49,841 nucleotides of DNA from an uncultured Prevotellaceae bacterium (lineage in GTDB: Bacteria; Bacteroidota; Bacteroidia; Bacteroidales; Bacteroidaceae). Made by a program: the position numbers and the translations under genes. The stretch lies in the NCBI GenBank assembly GCA_937877605.1, contig CALFJA010000120.1, positions 1 through 49,841 on the forward strand. Direction: 5' to 3'. The notes beneath the pieces were generated by a model that had not been told where the DNA came from, did not search any database, and saw only the letters and a program-made list of their open reading frames with translations. Below are positions 35,201 through 41,001 of this stretch, piece by piece; the first letter of the stretch is position 1, and each line of letters starts with the position of its first letter.

Positions 35201-36555
35201 ACATCATTTCCACTGATGGTAACACTTGTACTGTTTAAGTAGCCCGCATTGCTCGTAGATGTATATGTTGTACCAGCAGCTACGGCGGCATCTGCATTTA
35301 CTAAGATATATTTGCTGCCACTGACCAACTGAGAAGTTGAAGTAACTTTAGTAAAGGTTGTTCCATCTCCGCCGCTGGAACCACTTTCGGAAAAGACAAA
35401 GCTGGCCGATGTTACACTGCTGGAGGTGCCGTCTTTGATGGCAATAGCTTTCACGGTGATGGTTCCTGCCGATGCAGAAGTAACATTAAAGGCTGAGGAA
35501 TAAGCCGTGCTCGACGATGTTGGAGTGCTTCCGTTGGTGGTGTAGTAGATTGTTGCACCGCTGGTAGAGCAACTCAGGGTAACAGAAACATTGGTTCCAA
35601 TGGTGTTGCTACCTCCGTTTGGCGAGATGGTTGGTGCGCTGACGGTAGTTGAACCACTGCCGCTGTATGGGTCTGTGTAGTTGGTCAGGTCAACATTTGT
35701 AGTCTTGTGGTCGCCCCAAATGTAATCTTCCAGTCCCGGGAAGTCAATAAATGGATTGCGATTGGCCTGTATTGCATATACAGCATCGTTTCTGGCAGTT
35801 TCTCTGCTATCAACTGGGTCGGCTTTTGCCCAGGCCAACAACATCTCTAAGTACCATGTTTGAAAGGCGGGATAGGTACTTCCATCGATAACCTTGCTCA
35901 CATCAGTACTGCTATAACTGCTATACCAAGAGCTTAGGTTTGTCTGATAGCGTGTTACCATATAAAAATAGATACGCGCGAAGTCACCTTTGTATTCATC
36001 GGCTGGTTCGAAAACCGTATAGGATTGATATGAACCATAACCACCGGTACCAAATTTTGCGTTGCTATATGTCTTCGAAGCTGTCTTTACCTCACCAAAG
36101 ATATAAGCTTGACGAGTGTTGTTGACATATCCATCGGTTGGAACTACTTGATGAAGGTCGGTGCTGGCAGGCGTGCCTGCACTAGGACTTGAGCATCCGA
36201 ACCAAGACTTTGGCCATGAGTGCTCGCGGTTGTAGCAACTTCCTTCGGCAGTATAGTTACCACAAGCATTACCTTGACCGCCTTGGTAGCCATATGTATA
36301 GTTGGTAATGCTGGAGTATCTGTCCCATATATATCCATCAGAACGAAGGTCGGTGGTTTTGTAAGCGGTCCATACGCCGGCATAACTTTGTGCGTCATGT
36401 CCAGAAGTAATAATAGAAGCTAAGGCTGTTTTCAAGGCTGCGCCATATTTGCCGCTGGCAGAGGTGTAATAGCCCGAAGGGATGGAGGCTAACAGTGGGG
36501 TTGCGAGGCAAAACAAGAGCGCAACCGCCAATAGATTTCGTTTGTTCATATACAT
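32290..36555 (-). CDS. Modular secreted endonuclease I with T9SS sorting tail
   Basis: The 1421-residue product carries a signal peptide (about 1-24), an endonuclease I domain (about 27-285; NREHSWPKSWF at 109-119 with His112 as catalytic candidate, TDLHQVVPTDGYVNN), and then at least eight repeated modules: five chitobiase/hexosaminidase C-terminal-type beta modules (GATIYYTTDGTTPT pattern) alternating with three modules that begin VTSTSxLVSGxKYxLV and end xLYKR. It ends YTLDGRRVKNGNLQRGVYIV...VVIK, a T9SS sorting domain. It should cut DNA or RNA at the cell surface or outside. It has a terminator on both sides (32229 and 36721) and probably its own promoter. Repeated DNA of the modules favours internal recombination. 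Confidence 0.9.
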   Translation of the reverse strand: MYMNKRNLLAVALLFCLATPLLASIPSGYYTSASGKYGAALKTALASIITSGHDAQSYAGVWTAYKTTDLRSDGYIWDRYSSITNYTYGYQGGQGNACGNYTAEGSCYNREHSWPKSWFGCSSPSAGTPASTDLHQVVPTDGYVNNTRQAYIFGEVKTASKTYSNAKFGTGGYGSYQSYTVFEPADEYKGDFARIYFYMVTRYQTNLSSWYSSYSSTDVSKVIDGSTYPAFQTWYLEMLLAWAKADPVDSRETARNDAVYAIQANRNPFIDFPGLEDYIWGDHKTTNVDLTNYTDPYSGSGSTTVSAPTISPNGGSNTIGTNVSVTLSCSTSGATIYYTTNGSTPTSSSTAYSSAFNVTSASAGTITVKAIAIKDGTSSSVTSASFVFSESGSSGGDGTTFTKVTSTSQLVSGSKYILVNADAAVAAGTTYTSTSNAGYLNSTSVTISGNDVTIDSNVAVFTLGVSGSNYSLYNSDLGGYLTATAAKKLSFSTSQVYVWTASAGSNNGYQIAHTSSYGTMYYNSSTPRFTTYTSAQAEADLYVEKTTSTTVNAPTFSPAAGTYTAAQTVTISSTTSGATIRYTTDGTTPTATTGTTLSNGGTVSISESCTLKAVAVLSGTASSVTSGTYTINIPQVATPTFSPAAGTYTAAQSVTISCSTSGATIYYTTDGTTPTTSSSVYSSAIAVSSSMTIKAIAVKSGMTNSEVASAAYTINESGGGGSSSSDDEYELITSTSDLEAGAKYLLVANYSDTYYAYTGVSSNWGTTVTVTPSSNVINLGTDTNGSSVAPLTLGGSSGAWTFYDATNSYYLALTSSSNALHTAENTTANTAKWAISVSSNLFQIQNVGTSGYYIRFNTSTSNLKFRCYSSSTGVFVQLYKQKASTSSAVETPTFSPAAGTYTSAQSVTISSTTSGATIYYTTDGSTPTTSSSVYSSAISVSSTATIKALAVKSGMTNSEVATATYTINIPQVETPTFSPAGGTYTSAQSVTISCATDGATIYYTTNGDTPTTASSVYSTAIPVSATTTIKAIAVLSGYTNSEVASATYTISASTSTTSARYVKITSTDELVSGEKYLIVYESGPNAFDGSLSNLDVTANYISVTINTDKTPNYITATDAIDASSFTITEGSSNYNIKSASGYWIGKTSDSNGMDKNNESTGYANSISFDSSGNVNIVGSGGAYLRFNSATGTTNNRYRYYRSSSYTNQKAIQLYKRVEYITSTISAAQYGTMYYGDLNLIVPTNVTAYTYKINDSGKPERSKTYAAESIIPAGEAVVIYSATPATYEFFVTSTTADPDGNSDMSGSNEAATTTGGAKYYKLSLNAAQDAGTLGWYWGASGGAAFTNGAHKAYLVVPNNKASLVQANGFAFADETTGIVGLETSTDNGLDNAAIYTLDGRRVKNGNLQRGVYIVNGKKVVIK

Positions 36556-36614
36556 GATTTTTAGTTATACATTGCTAAAGCAATAGGTTGTTAGATTGCA
36601 GTTTTTTGGAGTCG

Positions 36615-36622
36615 TAAAGTTA
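36615..36622 (-). promoter_or_regulatory. Possible -7 box for the endonuclease I gene
   Basis: Minus strand TAACTTTA differs at the last base from TAnnTTTG; a TTTG lies upstream at 36645-36648, 22 nt away, slightly long. Confidence 0.35.
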
Positions 36623-36720
36623 ATGTCAGTGGTTGTAAACCAAGCAAAAGTAATTAATTTCTTCTAATGGAAGAATAAAACGCTTATTTTTTTTACTTAA
36701 CTCCATGATATTTAACATAA

Positions 36721-36756
36721 AAGGGGGGAATAACCGCCGACGGTTATTCCCCCCTT
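36721..36756 (-). terminator. Terminator of the nuclease operon
   Basis: Perfect 16-bp inverted repeat AAGGGGGGAATAACCG / CGGTTATTCCCCCCTT with loop CCGA, 20 bp after the stop of the last operon gene; on the minus strand it is followed by TTTTAT. Confidence 0.92.
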
Positions 36757-36776
36757 TGCACATTTGAAGGGCATAG

Positions 36777-37811
36777 TTATAAGCCCCAATCGGAGAGGGT
36801 ATAGGAGGCCTCCACTTCCTCCTCGATGTCGTCGGGCAGATTGCAGAAGAAATCTATGCCAGTGCGTTCCTCCAGTTCCTTTATGCTGATGGCGTAGTCG
36901 GCCGGCTTGGCATTGGATATCTTCGTGGTGGTGTGCTCCGTCCAGAAGCCGATGGCTTTGTATTTGTTGTTCTTCAGGCAGAGTATTGCCATGTAGAAAT
37001 ATTGCGGGATGAGCAGACCGGAAGAGGTGTAGCCCTTTATCTTGTCACTGCTGTCAATGGTTCCGGCCTTCACCACATATAGTGTGTCGCGAAAACTACT
37101 GCTGTTTCCCCAGTTGTTCACCTTCGTCTCGAGGGTGAGCCAGAGGCCTTCGTTGTGGTTCTGGTTCTGCGGATGGGCATTGCTCATATAGAAAGTCTGG
37201 CCGTTTTGTTCATCACTTGATTGACGGTCGTTCGACATACACATATGACCACGGGAATAGCCGCTTCCCGTATACTGGCTGCTGTGTGTCTGATAGGCAG
37301 AGGGGATGTTCGGGTCGTCCTTCCAACTGCCGGTGCGACCGACATTGTTGTCGGGGATTCCGTTGTGGAACTGATAGACCGACCAGCGCTGTGACTTCTT
37401 GTCGCAGTCCCATTCCACACTGTAGGTAATGCCGTAGTCGACTGTCGAGTGTACACTTACGATACTGTTGCCACGCTTCAGGTGGGGATACTCCAGCCGC
37501 CATGCGTAGGGATACTGAGCAGCATCGGCCGCCGTCATGAGGTTGCGGTTCTTGTTGTTGGAATCATCGCTGTCACCACCGCCTTCGGTAGTGGTTTCAA
37601 TCTTCGTTGCAAGATAGTCTTTCGACTTGCGGTTCTTGAGATAAACCTTTACGCCGGTTTCCAATTCGTTGATGATTACAATTTTGTCGTATTGGTCGGA
37701 AGTATAGGTTACGGTACTACCGTCGGTCAGTGTGATGACCGTTTTCTCGGTCTGTGCCTGCAGGGCAAGGGTGAAGAACAGGCAGAAGGTTGTTGATAAT
37801 ATCTTTTTCAT
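36777..37811 (-). CDS. Secreted NucA-type DNA/RNA non-specific endonuclease, copy 1
   Basis: The 344-residue product has a signal peptide (1-20, ending LQAQ), a short N-terminal module (about 22-75) with TLTDGSTVTYTSDQYDKI, a Gly/Asp linker, and an endonuclease NS domain (about 105-335). The active-site motif reads SRGHM (186-190) instead of the usual DRGH, keeping catalytic His189; the Mg-binding region SNAHPQNQNHNEGLW (210-224) is intact. No T9SS sorting tail is seen; it ends LSDWGL, like its paralogue at 39701 (SSDWP). It is the last gene of the operon, 15 bp after the choice-of-anchor/OB protein gene. Confidence 0.9.
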   Translation of the reverse strand: MKKILSTTFCLFFTLALQAQTEKTVITLTDGSTVTYTSDQYDKIVIINELETGVKVYLKNRKSKDYLATKIETTTEGGGDSDDSNNKNRNLMTAADAAQYPYAWRLEYPHLKRGNSIVSVHSTVDYGITYSVEWDCDKKSQRWSVYQFHNGIPDNNVGRTGSWKDDPNIPSAYQTHSSQYTGSGYSRGHMCMSNDRQSSDEQNGQTFYMSNAHPQNQNHNEGLWLTLETKVNNWGNSSSFRDTLYVVKAGTIDSSDKIKGYTSSGLLIPQYFYMAILCLKNNKYKAIGFWTEHTTTKISNAKPADYAISIKELEERTGIDFFCNLPDDIEEEVEASYTLSDWGL

Positions 37812-37826
37812 GTCTGTCTTCTCCTC

Positions 37827-39641
37827 TTATTTAATAATAAGTTTGTTGCCTTTCCTTACATAGATACCCTTGTTTGGCTTCTTTGCTACTGGGCGTCCGG
37901 CAATATCGAAATAGTTCCCGTTCTCATCGCTACCAATAATGATGGCTGTAATACCTGTAGGCTGTCCGTCAATGGTTATTTGCGCTCCGTTGTGTGCATT
38001 TGCTGAACGGAAATAGGCGCGGAACGAGCAGAGCTCAAGATCCTCTGTCGGATTATAAAGCATATTGTCATTGGCAAGGAAAAGGACAGTATTGTCATTC
38101 TTCAGCAACGATTTGGCATCGTAAATGGGCACCATATCAATGTCGCCTTTAGTGACGGTTGTCAGTTCATCTGTCATTGCCACTCCGTTTGCATAAATTG
38201 AATATATGTTTTCCTTTGGCTTTATCAGATATGGATGTCCTGCTTCAATATCATAGACGGTGGTAAATTCAAGGGTATTGTTCTGACTGTCGTAACCTGT
38301 GAACTCAGCCAGTTGGATGTCGCCAATCAGATCTTCTGCATCGGGAAGCGAGAAGGGGAGTACAATTGTATTCCATGAACCTGCTGGTATTTCCCTGACA
38401 ATGTTTACATTGAGTTCCTGTCCCTTGAAGTAAGTGATGTTTCCGGAATTGTCCTCTTCGTCGTACATCTCCAGAAGCATGGCCGTCGTAGTAATGTGGA
38501 GTACGCTCAGAACGGGTTGCGAAGCACTGTTGGTGGTCAGTATACCCTCAATTTCATAGCGGTTTCCTGTCACATTGACGGGCATCGTTACAGAAGAAAG
38601 GCCGTAAGTATTCTCAACCAGCAGGCTGGCAGTGCCCTCCTTGGCGTAGTAGGCAGAACCGGAACGTGAGAGTGTTACATCGGTCAACTTTACATAGTCG
38701 GCCTTGTAGGTGTCTGTCAGCAGATTGTTGAGGGTTACCTCGCGGGGAGATTCTACGGTGTAGTTGTCCAGACAGAGTATTTTCTCAGCTGTAGAGGCTT
38801 CTACCGGTATGAATTGCGGCATGCCGTTTACCACTAAATATTGTCCAACGACCGAACCGATGAGCGCCCCGTTTTGTGCGGTATGCCAGCCGGGATCATC
38901 GTTCAGGAAGTCGACAAGGCTGACGGCACCGCTGTCGTCGCGGATGAATGCCATCTGACTATTGGTCGTTCCGCTAGCTGATGCAGGATTGACATAGGTG
39001 ATATGGGCTGGATTTGACTTGTCCAACTTCAGCATTGCCACGCTGCCCGAAGTGAGTTGCTTCAAGGATCCAATGGTATTCACGGTCGGGTAGGTGCCCT
39101 CTGTGGCAGTTACCTTTACCCACTTGATTTCCCATGTGCCGGCTTTAGTCGCTGTACTGGTGTACTTAAAGCCCAGGTAAATCTTCTGTCCACTATAGTC
39201 TGAAAGATCGATGTCGCCTGTTTCGACGAAGGTCCAACTCATTGTGGTAGGATAGGTGTAGCCTGTAAGTTGTGTCCAGTTTGCCTTATCGGTTGAAATC
39301 CACAGTGTGGCTTCGTCCTTGGCTGTGGCTACGGAACTGAAATAGTTCAGTGCCTGATAGAAAGAACATTTGGCATCGGTATACATGGTCAGGTCGATTT
39401 GGGGTGAGATGAGCCACGATTCCGCTGCAAAGTCCGTGTAGTTGGCATAGCCCGAGGCTTTCATTCCGTAGGAGGAGGTCTGTGTCCAAACCTCGGTCAG
39501 TGCCGGATCGAGCGAAACATTGCTGATGGTGAAATTGCCTTGGCTGGCCGTGAAGTCCTGATTCAACAATGTTGTCTGCGCTGAAGTGTTAACCATGTGC
39601 AAACACAGCAACGCTGTCAACAAGGAGATTTTCTTTATCAT
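37827..39641 (-). CDS. Secreted protein with lectin-like N-terminus, OB-like middle and T9SS tail
   Basis: The 604-residue product has a signal peptide (about 1-21), a beta-sandwich region of the choice-of-anchor J type (about 22-190, LLNQDFTASQGNF, ESWLISPQIDL), and a middle region (about 195-390) that resembles an OB-fold nucleic-acid-binding domain (GALIGSVVGQYLVVNGMPQF, YKADYVKLTDVTL, RYEIEGIL). A further beta region with SWNTIVLPFSLPDAEDLIG and a C-terminal sorting segment (DIAGRPVAKKPNKGIYVRKG) follow. The region from the OB-like part to the end is homologous to that of the 41002 product. No catalytic motif is seen. It sits between two NucA-type nucleases, suggesting a surface-attached DNA-binding partner; that is an inference. 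Confidence 0.8.
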   Translation of the reverse strand: MIKKISLLTALLCLHMVNTSAQTTLLNQDFTASQGNFTISNVSLDPALTEVWTQTSSYGMKASGYANYTDFAAESWLISPQIDLTMYTDAKCSFYQALNYFSSVATAKDEATLWISTDKANWTQLTGYTYPTTMSWTFVETGDIDLSDYSGQKIYLGFKYTSTATKAGTWEIKWVKVTATEGTYPTVNTIGSLKQLTSGSVAMLKLDKSNPAHITYVNPASASGTTNSQMAFIRDDSGAVSLVDFLNDDPGWHTAQNGALIGSVVGQYLVVNGMPQFIPVEASTAEKILCLDNYTVESPREVTLNNLLTDTYKADYVKLTDVTLSRSGSAYYAKEGTASLLVENTYGLSSVTMPVNVTGNRYEIEGILTTNSASQPVLSVLHITTTAMLLEMYDEEDNSGNITYFKGQELNVNIVREIPAGSWNTIVLPFSLPDAEDLIGDIQLAEFTGYDSQNNTLEFTTVYDIEAGHPYLIKPKENIYSIYANGVAMTDELTTVTKGDIDMVPIYDAKSLLKNDNTVLFLANDNMLYNPTEDLELCSFRAYFRSANAHNGAQITIDGQPTGITAIIIGSDENGNYFDIAGRPVAKKPNKGIYVRKGNKLIIK

Positions 39642-39700
39642 GGATTTAGAATTTAGTGTCTGTTCTGGTTTTATATAATGTAGTATCGATTAGTTGTGCA

Positions 39701-40777
39701 TTACGGCCAGTCGGAGGAATTATATGTGCTTTCCACCGTCGCCTCAACATCATCTGGCAGGTTGCAGAAGAAGTCTATGCCTGTGCGGCGTTCCAGTTCG
39801 TCAATGGTGATGTATTCTTCTGTCTTTTCACTGGCCTGCGTGCTGTGGTAAGTCCAGATGCCAACGGCAGTGTAGGTGTCGGTCGATTTAGTGTAGCCCA
39901 TCAGTGCCATGTAAAAATACTTCGGCACAAGCAAACGATTGTTGCAGAGTTCACTCTTCACACCTGACTCCGTTACGCCGTTGATGGTTACATTCTCGAT
40001 GGTGGCGGCTTTCACCACATAGAGCGTATCGAAACTGGTAGTCCATGTGCGAACCTTTTCTTCCAATGTTGCCCATTGTCCGCCGTTGTGATAGTGCACC
40101 TGCGGCTGAATGTTGCTCAGGTAGCATGTCTGCTTGCTCATGTCAGTTGAATAGCGTCGGTCGGCAGAAGGGCACAGATGGCCTCGGTCAAACCCGCTGC
40201 TCTTATAATCGGCAAGCGTGGAGCGTGTACTTGAAGGCAACTCGGTGTCTTCTTTGAAATCATCTGTACGCGACACATTCTGTGTTGCAATCTTATCGTA
40301 CATCTGGTAGCAGGTGAAACGGTTGGCTATAAGGCTGTTGTCCCACTCAACCTGATAGCTGGTCATGCCGTCGCACTCCCTGATGAGCCATGACTGGTTG
40401 GCGTTGTCGCGAATGCGGGGCCATTCGAGGTTGTACATTTGCTTGGAAGCATCGTAATAGTTGGACAGCGAGTTGCGGTTGGCATTGCCATCGGTGTCGC
40501 CACCTCCACCTCCGCTGGTCGTGAACTCATAGGCAGAAATCAGATAGTCGTGCGATTTCGTTTCGCCTGTGAGATAGATTTTCACACCGTAGCCAGATGT
40601 CAGTGTGAGGTCGTTGAACACACGGATAGAGTCGTATTGCTCGCTGGTATATGTCAGCGTCGAACCGTTGCGCAGCGTGAGGGTGGCAGTCTTGTTGCTA
40701 CTGCTGACCACGACGGTCTGCGCCTGCGTCTGTACTGCCATGATGAGACAGCAGAATGTGAATATATATTTTTTCAT
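39701..40777 (-). CDS. Secreted NucA-type DNA/RNA non-specific endonuclease, copy 2
   Basis: The 358-residue product is a paralogue of the 36777 product, with signal peptide (1-20), an N-terminal module with TLRNGSTLTYTSEQYDSI (34-51), a Gly/Asp linker (89-98) and an endonuclease NS domain. Here the motif is the canonical DRGH (197-200) with SNIQPQVHYHNGGQW (221-235) for metal binding. Its ATG overlaps the stop of the upstream small gene (ATGA), implying translational coupling. The gene ends 59 bp before the next operon member. Likely role: degradation of extracellular nucleic acid in the periplasm or outside. Confidence 0.92.
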   Translation of the reverse strand: MKKYIFTFCCLIMAVQTQAQTVVVSSSNKTATLTLRNGSTLTYTSEQYDSIRVFNDLTLTSGYGVKIYLTGETKSHDYLISAYEFTTSGGGGGDTDGNANRNSLSNYYDASKQMYNLEWPRIRDNANQSWLIRECDGMTSYQVEWDNSLIANRFTCYQMYDKIATQNVSRTDDFKEDTELPSSTRSTLADYKSSGFDRGHLCPSADRRYSTDMSKQTCYLSNIQPQVHYHNGGQWATLEEKVRTWTTSFDTLYVVKAATIENVTINGVTESGVKSELCNNRLLVPKYFYMALMGYTKSTDTYTAVGIWTYHSTQASEKTEEYITIDELERRTGIDFFCNLPDDVEATVESTYNSSDWP

Positions 40778-40989
40778 AGCTGTGAATCGTTTAGGTTTGT
40801 TTTTTCCTCGTCAGATTGTTCCCAATAATCGTTTGGCCATAAGCGGGGAGCCAGGGCACCGCCTGGGTTACCTCCTTCGTCGCCTCCGGAGATGGCAGGG
40901 TCGCCGTCCACCTTGCCGCTGACAGCGATGGCGAAGGTCTGTTCAATGGATATGCAAATGGTCTCAGGGGAAATATATGTTCTTTTCAT
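40774..40989 (-). CDS. 71-residue peptide of unknown function, coupled to the nuclease gene
   Basis: The product begins MKRTYISPETICISIEQTF, like the start of a family of small Prevotella/Bacteroides proteins (MKKTYxxPE), then a Gly/Asp/Pro-rich part (SGKVDGDPAISGGDEGGNPGG) and an acidic tail. No signal peptide of normal type is seen. It overlaps the nuclease start by four bases (ATGA) and follows the 41002 gene by 12 bp, so it is inside the operon. Functions such as regulator, immunity factor or small secreted peptide are all unproven. Confidence 0.75.
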   Translation of the reverse strand: MKRTYISPETICISIEQTFAIAVSGKVDGDPAISGGDEGGNPGGALAPRLWPNDYWEQSDEEKTNLNDSQL

Positions 40990-41001
40990 GGTCGGGCAAT
41001 A

